Counted from the stretch's first letter, positions 16,581 to 25,356 are shown. The stretch is DNA of 64,000 nt from Ruminococcus sp. (GCA_017457155.1 JAFTHZ010000034.1:1-64000), one strand, 5' to 3'. The notes: generated by a model not told the origin, from the sequence alone. Program-made: numbers and translations.

Positions 16581-17849
16581 ATGAAACGATATTTATGTTT
16601 TGTGATTGCAGGGATAATGCTTCTGTCCCTGTGGGGATGCAAGGAGAGCACCCTCATCAGCGACGAGGAGAATCTGCTGACGGACTACGTCAGGTCGGAC
16701 GCTGTGCCTGTGTATGACTTTACATCGGGAGAGGTCATAATGCCCGAGACCTACTCAGCCTATACCGAGGCTGTGACAGAATTCTCTCTGAGACTGCTTG
16801 CAAACAGTATTGCCGAGGGAGAAAACACCCTGATAGCTCCTGCGGCTGTGGTGAGCGACCTGTCTCTGTGTGCAAACGGTGCAGGTTCGGCGGCTCTCAA
16901 CCAGCTTAATTCTACTCTGGCAGGCGGAGAGGGTCTTGCTTCGCTGAATACAAACACTCATTATCTCAACAGTCGTCTGCGCACTCTCAATACAGAGCAG
17001 ACAGGCTACACCGGTACCAACGCTCTATGGTTCAACGATAAGTTCGACGTAAAGGCAGCATTCCTGCAGAGTGCAAAGAACTACTACGATGCCGGAGTTT
17101 TCAGACTTGACTTCTCACAGGAGAGTACAAAGGATAAGATTATCGGCTGGACTGCGGAAGCTTCGCAGAACAAGGTAACAAATGTAGTGGACAATGTGGG
17201 GGCCGAGGAGATGGCGCTGATGCTCAGCACTGTCAGGCTCTCTGATGGCTGGACAACAAACTATACTACCGACCGATTGACAGAGGGAACCTTCCACGGA
17301 GCAAATGGCGATACACAGGTTACGTTTATGGAGGGCGAGGAGTTCTACATAAGCTCAGCCTACGGTGAGGGTATTATCAAGAGTTTCGCAAACACTCCCC
17401 TGCGCTTTGGAGCCATACTCCCCTCGGAGGGTACAAGTGTGGAGGAGCTGGTAACAAACCTGACCTATAACCGCTATGCGGAGCTTCTGTCATCCCAGAC
17501 AGCAGTCAACAGATGTGCGGCAAAGCTGCCTGAGTTTTCTGCTTTTTTCAACGGAGACCTGAAGCAGGCTGTGTCAGATGCAGGGCTTGACAAGTGCTTT
17601 GGCGCTCAGGGCGAGTTCACGGCACTAAGCAACACAAGCTCCGTCAGCTTTGACAGAATAATTCAGGACGCATCTCTGTATATCGGACCTTTTGGAACGG
17701 TTGAGGCAGAGACTATGACAGACCTGGGCAGCGGTCCTGTGTCTGAGGAGCTTGAGAAGCTGACCTTTGACAGACCCTTCCTTTACTTTATCTTTGACAA
17801 CGAGTCAAACATCCCTGTATTCATGGGAGTTGTAAGCAATATTGAGTGA
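16581..17849 (+). CDS. Serpin-family lipoprotein (serine protease inhibitor)
   Basis: Serpins trap serine or cysteine proteases through a reactive-centre loop. The 422-aa product has a lipoprotein signal (SLWGC, Cys at about residue 20) and a full serpin fold: TEFSLRLL near the start of helix A, the breach segment TNALWFN, and the C-terminal signature FDRPFLYFIFDNESNIPVFMG. The predicted reactive loop runs between IGPFGTVEAETM and LTFDRPF; its hinge has Thr-Val-Glu-Ala-Glu in place of the usual small-residue run, so inhibition is uncertain. The ATG at 16581 has GGAGG five bases upstream, better than the GTG 18 bases earlier. Possible role: protection of surface enzymes from proteases. Confidence 0.9.
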   Translation: MKRYLCFVIAGIMLLSLWGCKESTLISDEENLLTDYVRSDAVPVYDFTSGEVIMPETYSAYTEAVTEFSLRLLANSIAEGENTLIAPAAVVSDLSLCANGAGSAALNQLNSTLAGGEGLASLNTNTHYLNSRLRTLNTEQTGYTGTNALWFNDKFDVKAAFLQSAKNYYDAGVFRLDFSQESTKDKIIGWTAEASQNKVTNVVDNVGAEEMALMLSTVRLSDGWTTNYTTDRLTEGTFHGANGDTQVTFMEGEEFYISSAYGEGIIKSFANTPLRFGAILPSEGTSVEELVTNLTYNRYAELLSSQTAVNRCAAKLPEFSAFFNGDLKQAVSDAGLDKCFGAQGEFTALSNTSSVSFDRIIQDASLYIGPFGTVEAETMTDLGSGPVSEELEKLTFDRPFLYFIFDNESNIPVFMGVVSNIE

Positions 17850-17858
17850 TAAACAGAA

Positions 17859-17896
17859 AGAGCAGACAGGCTACACAGTCCGTCTGCTCTCTTTTT
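17859..17896. terminator. Terminator between convergent serpin and aspS
   Basis: A 9-bp stem AGAGCAGAC / GTCTGCTCT followed on plus by CTTTTT. The A-rich 5' flank on the other strand is weaker, so it mainly serves the serpin gene. Confidence 0.8.
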
Positions 17897-17912
17897 ATAT
17901 TATTGGAATTGT

Positions 17913-19694
17913 TTATTCTTCCTCTGTAACAACAGCAAGGCCGAGAACATCCAGATTCTCCTTCTCAACAGGAGAAGGACACTGTGACATCAGCTCGGAT
18001 GCGTTCTGTACCTTGGGGAAGGCGGTTACGTCACGCAGTGAATCCGCACCGCAGATGATCATTGTGATACGATCAAGGCCAATACCCATACCGCCATGAG
18101 GAGGAGCGCCATATTTGTATGCGTCCACAAGGAATCCAAATTTAGCCTCGATCTCCTCGTCGGTCATCTTCAGAGCTCTGAACATCTTCTGCTGAAGCTC
18201 GGGGTCAGAGATACGGATAGAACCTGAGCTGAGCTCCACACCATTAAGGGTCAGGTCGTATGCCTTGGCAATAACCTTGGAGGGGTCAGTGTCCAGATAC
18301 TCCAGACATTCCTCTCTGGGCATGGTGAAGGGATGGTGCATAGCAACCCACTCGCCGCTCTCCTCGTCTTTCTCGAAGAAGGGGAAGTCAACAATCCAAA
18401 GGAACTTGTATGTGTCGGGAATAATATCAAGCTTCTTTGCCACTACGCCTCTCAGTGCGCCCAGAGTAGGCAGGGTGACAGAGTCTTTGTCGGCAACGAT
18501 GAGAACAACGTCTCCGCGCTGTGCGTCAACTCGCTCGAGAATAGCCTCAAGCTCGCCCTCGCCCATGAATTTGGCGAAGGAGCAGGCAGGGGTCTCGTCC
18601 AGCCATCTAACAAAGGCAAGACCCTTTGCGCCGATGCCGCGGACGTACTCGGTGAGCTTGTCGATCTCTTTGCGGGTGAGAGTGTCTGCACAGTTCTTGG
18701 CAACAATTGCGCGGACAGAGCCGCCGCCCTCGATAGCAGAGGAGAATACTCCGAAGCCGCTGTCTTTGACCAGATCAGAGATGTTCTGAATCTCCATGCC
18801 GTAGCGGATGTCGGGCTTGTCTGAGCCGAATCTCTCCATGGCCTCTCTGTAGCTCATACGCTCAAAGGGTGCCTCCAGGTCCTCTTTGAGGACGTCTTTC
18901 CAGATGCGCTTCATGAGCCCCTCGTTGATCTCAAGAATATCCTCAACATCAACAAAGGAAAGCTCCATGTCGATCTGAGTAAACTCAGGCTGACGGTCTG
19001 CACGCAGGTCCTCATCGCGGAAGCAACGAGCAAGCTGGATGTAGCGGTCATATCCTGACAGCATCAGAAGCTGCTTGTAAATCTGGGGGGACTGGGGCAG
19101 TGCATAGAAAGAGCCCTTGTGGATTCTGGAGGGAACCAGATAGTCACGAGCTCCCTCGGGAGTGGACTTCATCATCATGGGAGTCTCAATCTCAATGAAG
19201 CCGTTCTCATAGAAGTAGTCGCGGGTAGCCTTGCATATTTCGTTTCTGATCATCAGATTTTTCTGCAGGGGTCTGCGACGAAGGTCAAGGTATCTGTAGC
19301 GCAGACGGAGCTCTTCGTTGGTGTTCAGCTCGTCAACGATCTCAAAGGGAGTGGTCTCTGCCTTTGAGAGAAGGCGGAGATCCTGAACATCGATCTCGAT
19401 GTTACCTGTGGGAATGTCGGGGTTCTTGGAGCTTCTTTCGCGGACGGTGCCCTTTGCGCATACAACAAACTCGCTGCGAAGCGACTGGGCTTTCTCAAAA
19501 ATTCCTCTGTCGGTATTATCATCAAAGGCAAGCTGTACGATACCTGTGCGGTCACGAAGATCAACAAAAACCAGCTGACCCAGGTCACGCTGCTTCTGTA
19601 CCCAACCGCATACGGTTACTTCCTGGCCGATGTTTGCGTCACGAAGGTCTCCGCAGTAGGTGCTCCTCTTAAGTCCTGTCATAAATTCTGCCAT
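17913..19694 (-). CDS. aspS: Aspartyl-tRNA synthetase
   Basis: A class II synthetase charging tRNA-Asp. 593 aa, the long bacterial form: OB-fold anticodon domain (about 1-110, VCGWVQKQRDLGQLVFVDLRD), catalytic core with motif 2 FRDEDLRADRQPEFTQID, the bacterial GAD insertion (about 290-420) and motif 3 GIGLDRITM. The ATG at 19694 follows AGGAGG. It is downstream of hisS by 36 bases, the usual hisS-aspS operon of Firmicutes. No residue in the sequence shows whether it also charges tRNA-Asn. Confidence 0.97.
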   Translation of the reverse strand: MAEFMTGLKRSTYCGDLRDANIGQEVTVCGWVQKQRDLGQLVFVDLRDRTGIVQLAFDDNTDRGIFEKAQSLRSEFVVCAKGTVRERSSKNPDIPTGNIEIDVQDLRLLSKAETTPFEIVDELNTNEELRLRYRYLDLRRRPLQKNLMIRNEICKATRDYFYENGFIEIETPMMMKSTPEGARDYLVPSRIHKGSFYALPQSPQIYKQLLMLSGYDRYIQLARCFRDEDLRADRQPEFTQIDMELSFVDVEDILEINEGLMKRIWKDVLKEDLEAPFERMSYREAMERFGSDKPDIRYGMEIQNISDLVKDSGFGVFSSAIEGGGSVRAIVAKNCADTLTRKEIDKLTEYVRGIGAKGLAFVRWLDETPACSFAKFMGEGELEAILERVDAQRGDVVLIVADKDSVTLPTLGALRGVVAKKLDIIPDTYKFLWIVDFPFFEKDEESGEWVAMHHPFTMPREECLEYLDTDPSKVIAKAYDLTLNGVELSSGSIRISDPELQQKMFRALKMTDEEIEAKFGFLVDAYKYGAPPHGGMGIGLDRITMIICGADSLRDVTAFPKVQNASELMSQCPSPVEKENLDVLGLAVVTEEE

Positions 19695-19730
19695 ATATAT
19701 TCCTCCTGTCAGATAGGTTTTGAATAAATT

Positions 19731-21032
19731 TTAATCAGAGATAGGATAGTCCATCTCCTCGCTCATGGCGATGTTGATGAAGTCCACGGCGAAGGAATCT
19801 CCCAGAGAGATCTCCTTCTGTTCTCCTGTCTCCATGTTCTTGATGTTGGCCTTGCCTGTTTCGATCTCGTTATCACCCAGAACAATGGAGTAGAGGGATC
19901 CGATCTTGTTGGCATATTTCATCTGTGCCTTGAGGCCTCTGCCTACGATATCTGTGTGAGCGATAAAGCCTGCTTTGCGGACCTCGTTGACAAGGTTCAG
20001 GGCTGTGGCTTTTGCATTGTCGCCCATGGTTGCAATGTAAAGGGAGCTTGTGCCGTCTTTATCGGTGAAAGGCGCCTCTTTCTCAATAACCATCATCAGT
20101 CGCTCAAGACCGATGGCAAATCCAAGGGCAGGGGTGGGATTTCCGCCCAGCTCCTCTATAAGGCCGTTGTATCTGCCGCCGCCGCATACTGTGGACTGGG
20201 CGCCGATGCTGTCAGAGATAAACTCAAAGACGGTGTTGGTGTAGTAGTCCAGACCGCGTACGATGGAGGGGTTAACAGTGAAGTTTACGCCTGATGCTGT
20301 CAGGTACTGCTGAACCTTGCTGAAGTGGTCATCGCAGCTTTCGCACAGGAAGTCTGTGATCTTGGGTGCGCCTGCGGCAATCTCTTTACAAACGGGACTT
20401 TTGCAGTCCAGAATTCGCATGGGGTTCTTCTCAAGTCTTGACATACAGGTAGCACAGAGGGTGTCTGTGAACTGTGAGAAGTACTCCTTGAGCGCGGCGT
20501 GGTACTTCTTTCTGCACTCGGGACAGCCGATGGAGTTTATCTCCAGTCGGATGTTGTGAAGGTTAAGTCTCTCAAAAATGGAGCTTGCTGCGCAGATGAG
20601 CTCTGCATCTGCCAGGGGATCGTCGGCGCCGTAGACCTCCATACCAAACTGATGGAACTCTCTCTGACGACCTGCCTGAGGCTTCTCGTATCTGTAGCAG
20701 GTTGTGAAGTAATATGCTTTTACGGGGAGAGCATCGTTGAAGAGGCCGTGCTCCAGAAATGCTCTGGCGGCTCCTGCGGTACCCTCGGGTCTCAGGGTCA
20801 GGGATTCTCCGCCCTTTGTCTCGAAGGTATACATCTCCTTCTGGACTACATCTGTACCCTCGCCCACTCCTCTCTGGAAGAGCTTTGTCTGCTCAAACAC
20901 AGGAGTGCGTATCTCAGAGAAGCCGTAGGACTTTGCCTCTGTGGAGAGAGCCTTCTCTACGATTTGCCATTTATAGCTGTCACGGGGGAGAATATCCTCC
21001 GTACCTTTGATTTTTTTAGCGATGAGAGCCAA
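19731..21032 (-). CDS. hisS: Histidyl-tRNA synthetase
   Basis: A class II synthetase charging tRNA-His. The 433-aa protein begins with IKGTEDILPRDSYKW, has motif 2 CYRYEKPQAGRQREFHQFG and the His-specific RGLDYYTNTVFEF and GGRYNGLIEELGG blocks, and a C-terminal anticodon domain. The start codon is TTG at 21032 with AAAGGGTGAT upstream. First gene of the hisS-aspS operon. Confidence 0.97.
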   Translation of the reverse strand: MALIAKKIKGTEDILPRDSYKWQIVEKALSTEAKSYGFSEIRTPVFEQTKLFQRGVGEGTDVVQKEMYTFETKGGESLTLRPEGTAGAARAFLEHGLFNDALPVKAYYFTTCYRYEKPQAGRQREFHQFGMEVYGADDPLADAELICAASSIFERLNLHNIRLEINSIGCPECRKKYHAALKEYFSQFTDTLCATCMSRLEKNPMRILDCKSPVCKEIAAGAPKITDFLCESCDDHFSKVQQYLTASGVNFTVNPSIVRGLDYYTNTVFEFISDSIGAQSTVCGGGRYNGLIEELGGNPTPALGFAIGLERLMMVIEKEAPFTDKDGTSSLYIATMGDNAKATALNLVNEVRKAGFIAHTDIVGRGLKAQMKYANKIGSLYSIVLGDNEIETGKANIKNMETGEQKEISLGDSFAVDFINIAMSEEMDYPISD

Positions 21033-21082
21033 CGCTTATCACCCTTTCGTGATTATTGGATTGCAATATTTATACATTGTAC

Positions 21083-21111
21083 ATTGTATCATATTGTGAG
21101 GTTGTTTTCAA
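21083..21111 (-). promoter_or_regulatory. Sigma-A promoter of hisS-aspS
   Basis: On minus: TTGAAA (21106-21111), a 17-base spacer and TACAAT (21083-21088), about 50 bases before hisS. There is no room or consensus for a T-box leader. Confidence 0.7.
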
Positions 21112-21155
21112 CAGAAAAATGCAGAGTTTCAGCGGAATAAACAGGCCTTGGAGAA

Positions 21156-21190
21156 AGATAAAAAAGAAAGCTCCCTGTACAGGGAGCTTT
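21156..21190 (-). terminator. Intrinsic terminator of the ECF S-component gene
   Basis: A perfect palindrome AAAGCTCCCTGTACAGGGAG with CTTT (21167-21190), followed on minus by a T-rich tract. Confidence 0.85.
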
Positions 21191-21210
21191 GAGCAGATAT
21201 GTAAGTTGTG

Positions 21211-21738
21211 TCAGGACAGCTTATCCTTGATTTTTGTAGCTTTAATAAGCTGGATGAGAATTGTGCCGGCAATGATTCCAACCAGACCCTGAACCATATT
21301 GGGCACAACAGAGGCGGCAGCTCCCCATCCGTATCTGAGGACAAGAGCCTCGTATCCGAAGTATCCGCAGACCATTATAATCTCAGCAAGAACTCCCCCT
21401 GCTGTGATAAAGACGAAATAATACTTTTTCTCGGCGAATCTGCGCGAGAGCCAGATCACAGCCCACACAGCCAGAGCCATCATTGCCTTGATGACAAAGG
21501 TGGCGGGAGCATACTGAGCATAGCCCACAAAAATATCAGCCAGAGCACTGCCTACGCCTGCCGCCAGTGCTCCGTACACAGGGGGCAGAAGAAAAGCCCC
21601 GAGAATGACGATGGCATCTCCCAGATTCAGAAAGCCTCCTGTGGGGGTGGGGATCTGGATGACCAGGGTTGCAACACAGCACAGAGCGGCCAAAAGCGCG
21701 CAAAGAACAATGTTAAATAAAGATTTTCCGTGCTTCAT
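21211..21738 (-). CDS. ECF transporter S component (vitamin-type substrate-binding membrane protein)
   Basis: The S subunit captures a vitamin-type substrate and docks on a shared EcfT-EcfA module encoded elsewhere. The 175-aa product from the ATG at 21738 (GGAAGGTG upstream) has about five to six hydrophobic helices and the family stretch PTPTGGFLNLGDAIVILGAFLLPPVYGALAAG. That block fits the riboflavin/pyridoxine/HMP-like S-component group; the actual substrate cannot be read from the sequence. It stands alone between hisS and the wall-polymer block, with its own promoter and terminator, and no riboswitch fits in the short leader. Confidence 0.85.
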   Translation of the reverse strand: MKHGKSLFNIVLCALLAALCCVATLVIQIPTPTGGFLNLGDAIVILGAFLLPPVYGALAAGVGSALADIFVGYAQYAPATFVIKAMMALAVWAVIWLSRRFAEKKYYFVFITAGGVLAEIIMVCGYFGYEALVLRYGWGAAASVVPNMVQGLVGIIAGTILIQLIKATKIKDKLS

Positions 21739-21766
21739 ATAATCACCTTCCAAAAAAATTTTCTTT

Positions 21767-21795
21767 ATTATACTCTTCTCAGTATGAAGATGCAA
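21767..21795 (-). promoter_or_regulatory. Promoter of the ECF S-component gene
   Basis: On minus: TTGCAT (21790-21795), a 17-base spacer and TATAAT (21767-21772). Confidence 0.7.
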
Positions 21796-21803
21796 TAGAA
21801 AGT

Positions 21804-21837
21804 AAAAAGCTTTCCCGAAAAAATCAGGAAAGCTTTT
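21804..21837. terminator. Terminator after the LicC-like gene
   Basis: The stem AAAAGCTTTCC / GGAAAGCTTTT has an 11-base loop, with a T-rich tail on minus. It lies between the LicC-like gene and the S-component promoter. Confidence 0.75.
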
Positions 21838-21847
21838 GTGTTTATTA

Positions 21848-22738
21848 TCAGACGTCGTAGGTCTTGTCCAGCTGTTTCAGCTCGGAATAGGTGTCTATCT
21901 CGATGATATCCTTGAAGGTACACTCACGGACATGAATCTTGTACTCGTCCTTGAAGTACTTCAGAGCGACCTCGTCCCAGTATCTCTCTTTTCCGCCGGG
22001 AGACTGGTATACCTGCTTGATGTGGCCTACCATCTTTGCTCCGTCCTCTTCGCTCCAGTAAGAGATGCCAAACATGTGGTGGCAGTTTGTGCCGCCTACG
22101 AGGAGCTTCTTGATGACACCTGTCTCTGTGGTCTCAAAGCACCAGTCGTCGGTCTTGTCAACAGGAACACCCAGATAGTTGGTGTGGTACTGGTACTTGG
22201 TAATGAGAGCAGGGTTGTAGAGCACAAGGTCTGCCTCCAGCACGTATGCGTTCTTCAGCAGGTAGCTGGCACATACTGCAGAGGAGATGTTGTTTGCCTC
22301 GTTGTAGAGGGGGTTTTCAATAAACTTGATCATAGGATAGTCATACAGAAGCTGGTCGAACTGCTCTGCAAGATATCCTCTGACTATGTAAATCTCGGTG
22401 ATACCAGCAGCGATAACTGCATCGATAAGGGTTGTGATGATTCTCTTGCCGTTGACACGGATGAGGGGTTTGGGAGTGTTGAGTGTGACAGGAACCATAC
22501 GTGAGCCGAAGCCTGCAGCAATGAAGATAGCACGCTTGACTCTGAAGGGCTCCAGAGCGTCAAGACCTCTGGGGGTTATCACACCATCCTCCAGATATCC
22601 CTGAGCGGTCAGATCTGCGATGCACTTGTTGGCGGTACCCACAGACATCTTTGTGGCAGTAGCGATCTCTCTCTGGGGACGGGAATCCTTCTTGTCAGAA
22701 AGATATACCAGAACATCAAACTGTTTTTTACTAATCAT
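21848..22738 (-). CDS. LicC-like cytidylyltransferase with N-terminal winged helix
   Basis: A probable CTP:phosphocholine cytidylyltransferase that makes an activated head group for a wall polymer. 296 aa: a winged-helix segment at about 1-70 (QREIATATKMSVGTANKCIADL) and a nucleotidyltransferase domain at about 70-290 with the nucleotide loop FIAAGFGSRMVPVTLNTPKPLI, then EADLVLYNP and ISYWSEEDGAKM. The fused winged helix is a known variant, probably binding DNA or effectors. It is followed by a terminator and is downstream of the YidC-glycerophosphotransferase fusion, which suggests a shared polymer. Choline specificity is inferred, not shown. Confidence 0.8.
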   Translation of the reverse strand: MISKKQFDVLVYLSDKKDSRPQREIATATKMSVGTANKCIADLTAQGYLEDGVITPRGLDALEPFRVKRAIFIAAGFGSRMVPVTLNTPKPLIRVNGKRIITTLIDAVIAAGITEIYIVRGYLAEQFDQLLYDYPMIKFIENPLYNEANNISSAVCASYLLKNAYVLEADLVLYNPALITKYQYHTNYLGVPVDKTDDWCFETTETGVIKKLLVGGTNCHHMFGISYWSEEDGAKMVGHIKQVYQSPGGKERYWDEVALKYFKDEYKIHVRECTFKDIIEIDTYSELKQLDKTYDV

Positions 22739-22818
22739 AATATCACCTTTCAGTTCTCAGAATCAGCAGAAGATTCTGAACAGGAACTCGAGATTAAGCT
22801 CGGTTTTTCGGGTATAAG

Positions 22819-22852
22819 AAACCCTCTGTGAGGGGTAATTTACAGAGGGTTT
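22819..22852 (-). terminator. Hairpin between the small membrane protein gene and the LicC-like gene
   Basis: The 11-bp stem AAACCCTCTGT / ACAGAGGGTTT has a 12-base loop. The T-run on minus is short (TTTCTTAT), so this may be a weak terminator that only reduces expression of the LicC-like gene. Confidence 0.5.
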
Positions 22853-22891
22853 GCTACGACTTGATTTTTGAACAAATGAGAGAGTAGAGAA

Positions 22892-23098
22892 TTACTGATC
22901 CTCGCCGAAGCTGCCTGTTACGTCAGCCTCAACCTCTTTGTTCTGGTTTTCGTCAATGCCCAGCTTGTCGCTGATGGACTTCTTTGCACGACGGAAGTAA
23001 ACTGCTACAACGGTACCGATAGTAACAGCAACACCTGCTACGGCTGCGAATACCATAGAAACGCTTGCTGCGTCGATATAAGCTGTAATAATCTGCAT
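22892..23098 (-). CDS. Small single-pass membrane protein
   Basis: 68 aa: a short outside segment, one hydrophobic helix (about 13-36, SMVFAAVAGVAVTIGTVVAV), a basic stop FRRAKK and a charged cytoplasmic tail ending GSFGEDQ. No known family recognised. It is likely a real gene: AGGAGG lies ahead of the ATG and a near-consensus promoter lies 40 bases upstream. It sits between the YidC-glycerophosphotransferase fusion and the LicC-like gene, in the same direction, so it may be an accessory subunit of that machinery; this is inference from position. Confidence 0.7.
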   Translation of the reverse strand: MQIITAYIDAASVSMVFAAVAGVAVTIGTVVAVYFRRAKKSISDKLGIDENQNKEVEADVTGSFGEDQ

Positions 23099-23137
23099 TG
23101 TAATTCCTCCAAATTAATCATTTTTCATACACAATGT

Positions 23138-23166
23138 ATTATAGTGTAGAAAGCTGTAAAAGTCAA
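23138..23166 (-). promoter_or_regulatory. Promoter of the small membrane protein gene
   Basis: On minus: TTGACT (23161-23166), a 17-base spacer and TATAAT (23138-23143). Confidence 0.8.
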
Positions 23167-23229
23167 CATATTTGCTATATTGAGATAATTTGTATTTTTC
23201 TGCAGAAATAAGGGCAAGAACCGGATTTA

Positions 23230-25356
23230 TTATTTGTTCTGTGCCTTCTGCTCTTTCTGCTTCTGGATAATGCGGGAGTAGATGTATTTTGCACCTGCTG
23301 TGCCGCTGTCACCAACATTGAAGATGTTGCGGTTGAGTGCTTCGGTGATCTGCTTCTCGTACTTTTCGGGATTGCCAAGAAGCTCTTCGACAACAGAGGC
23401 TGTGGTAGAAAGCTCCTCTTTGTCCAGAGACACACCCACCTGCTCCTTCCAGGAGATCTCTGTGGGTACCAGGGGAATCTTTGTGTAGTTGGGGTTGAGG
23501 ACCTTCATGGGGGTGTTGATGAAGAGAGAAGGCTTCTTGGTTGCATATGAGAACTCGTATGCAATACCTGACCAGTCGGTAATCAGCAGGTCGGATTCCC
23601 AGATGGTACGGTTGGAGGAGAAGTCGGTCTCAATGATGAAGTCCTCTCCGTCACAACCCTCGTACTTTCTGATGATAGCGTCCATCTTTGCGGGGAAACG
23701 CTTGATGTACTCGGGGTGAGGACGAAGGATAACTTTGTTGCCCTTGTGCAAGAGTCCCTCCATAAGCTCGTCCAGACAATACTCAAGGATGTTGTCCTCC
23801 TGCCATGACGGTGCCAGGAGAATCTGCTTTTTGTCCTTCTGGACCTTCTCCATAGAGTCGTACATCTTGCACAGGTTGTCAATAAGGCCGAATCCCACGG
23901 GGATGAGGGTCTTCTCGGGGAGCTCGTAGAGCTTCTCGGTAGCGCGGATCTCATCAATCTGATGCTGACCAACACAGAAAATGGTGTCAAAGTGGTCGTA
24001 TGCACCCTCGCGGACACACATGGTGGTGGAGGTGGGACCATGGAAGGTGTAGATGTACTCAACGTCCTTTCTGACGTAGGAACGTTTGATGTAGTACTTC
24101 TCCAGGTCAGGAGTTGTCATCAGAACAATGTCCGCATCCATTCTCATCATAAAGGTGATGATCTTTTTGGGTCCGATATAGTAGGGCTTGATGCGGGGCT
24201 GATCCTTTGCTTTCTCAAAGATAGCGTCCTTGGGATCGTTTGTAACATAGTGTATTGTGATGTTGGTGTTCTTCAGCAGGGATTCGATGATGTTCTCGAA
24301 GTACTTGTAGAATCCGCTTTTCTCTGAATAAATAACCAGCTTTTTGTTTGCGATTTTGTAGAAGCGCTTGTAGTCTGCTTTCTCGCGCTTTGCGTTTTCG
24401 TCACGCTTAAACAGGCCCTTCTTCTTTGTGCCTGCGTCAAGTGCCTCGATGGCTGCCAGCTCCTTGCGGCTATCCTCGAGAGCCTCGTAGTCAACGAACT
24501 TCTTGGGAGAGATGATGGCGTTGAGCAGAAGAAGCTGAAGGACAGCGATGATGTTGCTGACTACCCAGTACAGAGCGATGCCTGCAGGAACAAAGAATCC
24601 GAGATACAGGGAAAGTCCCACAGAAAATGCCATGGTGCCATACTTGTTGCCCTTGCCCTGCTCTGCCTGAAGAACGTTGCTCTTGTTCTGTACAAAGCAC
24701 AAAAACCAGGAAGAGAAGCCTGCGATAATGGGAGCAAGCACATATATCCAGTTGTCAGCCACAGTCTGGCTGGGGGTTGCAGAAAGGTCAAAGCCGAAGA
24801 AGTCCAGGTCGAAGTCGTGGGCATTCTGAATTGCCTTTTTGCCGTCCTCTGTGGCAGCAATCTCAGCAAAAGCCTCGGGATGCTCCTTGATGGCGTGGAT
24901 GGCGCTGATCTCAACGGAGTTGGACTCAAGGTCGATCTCCTCTACCTGAGCGGCAGTGTCGATAACCTGATCGATAACAGCGTCGGGAGTGTTGAAGATG
25001 TATGTGAAAGGCTGATAGATAACAGCAACTACGCCCAGCAGCAGGATGATCTGCACAGCAAGAGGCAGCAAGCTTGCAAAGGGATTGTATTTCTGCTCCT
25101 TGTAAAGCTTGGTCTGTTCCTCACCGATTCGCTCGGTGTCGCCGTAGTACTTAGCCTTCAGTCGATTGATGGCAGGCTGAATCTTGACGATTTTGATGGC
25201 GTTGAGGTGTACCCAGATGCCAACGGGCAGGATGATTATCTTTGTCATGAGAGTGAACAGAGAGATAACCAGACCGTAATCAGCAAGCAGTGAGTGACAC
25301 AGCTGCATGAGAAAACCCAAGGGGGTAGCAATCCAGGAGATTATCATATCGTACAT
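23230..25356 (-). CDS. YidC-like domain fused to CDP-glycerol glycerophosphotransferase (TagF-like)
   Basis: 708 aa. Residues about 1-285 form a YidC/Oxa1-like membrane domain: N-terminal hydrophobic helix, cytoplasmic basic hairpin (IKIVKIQPAINRLKAKYYGD), the YNPFASLLPLAVQ helix, an insertion of about 70 residues and late helices ending IALYWVVSNIIAVLQ. A charged linker (about 285-340) leads to a GT-B glycerophosphotransferase domain (about 340-700) with IYTFHGPTST near 442, RPHPEY near 549 and LLITDWSGIAYEFSY near 595. That domain normally builds teichoic acid-type poly(glycerol phosphate) from CDP-glycerol at the inner membrane face. The YidC part may anchor or position the enzyme. I found no frameshift or internal start that would split it. 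Confidence 0.85.
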   Translation of the reverse strand: MYDMIISWIATPLGFLMQLCHSLLADYGLVISLFTLMTKIIILPVGIWVHLNAIKIVKIQPAINRLKAKYYGDTERIGEEQTKLYKEQKYNPFASLLPLAVQIILLLGVVAVIYQPFTYIFNTPDAVIDQVIDTAAQVEEIDLESNSVEISAIHAIKEHPEAFAEIAATEDGKKAIQNAHDFDLDFFGFDLSATPSQTVADNWIYVLAPIIAGFSSWFLCFVQNKSNVLQAEQGKGNKYGTMAFSVGLSLYLGFFVPAGIALYWVVSNIIAVLQLLLLNAIISPKKFVDYEALEDSRKELAAIEALDAGTKKKGLFKRDENAKREKADYKRFYKIANKKLVIYSEKSGFYKYFENIIESLLKNTNITIHYVTNDPKDAIFEKAKDQPRIKPYYIGPKKIITFMMRMDADIVLMTTPDLEKYYIKRSYVRKDVEYIYTFHGPTSTTMCVREGAYDHFDTIFCVGQHQIDEIRATEKLYELPEKTLIPVGFGLIDNLCKMYDSMEKVQKDKKQILLAPSWQEDNILEYCLDELMEGLLHKGNKVILRPHPEYIKRFPAKMDAIIRKYEGCDGEDFIIETDFSSNRTIWESDLLITDWSGIAYEFSYATKKPSLFINTPMKVLNPNYTKIPLVPTEISWKEQVGVSLDKEELSTTASVVEELLGNPEKYEKQITEALNRNIFNVGDSGTAGAKYIYSRIIQKQKEQKAQNK

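Noticed and set aside
20980-21210. T-box riboswitch upstream of hisS
   Set aside because: The gap is short, and no T-box core or antiterminator pair is visible; an ordinary promoter explains it.
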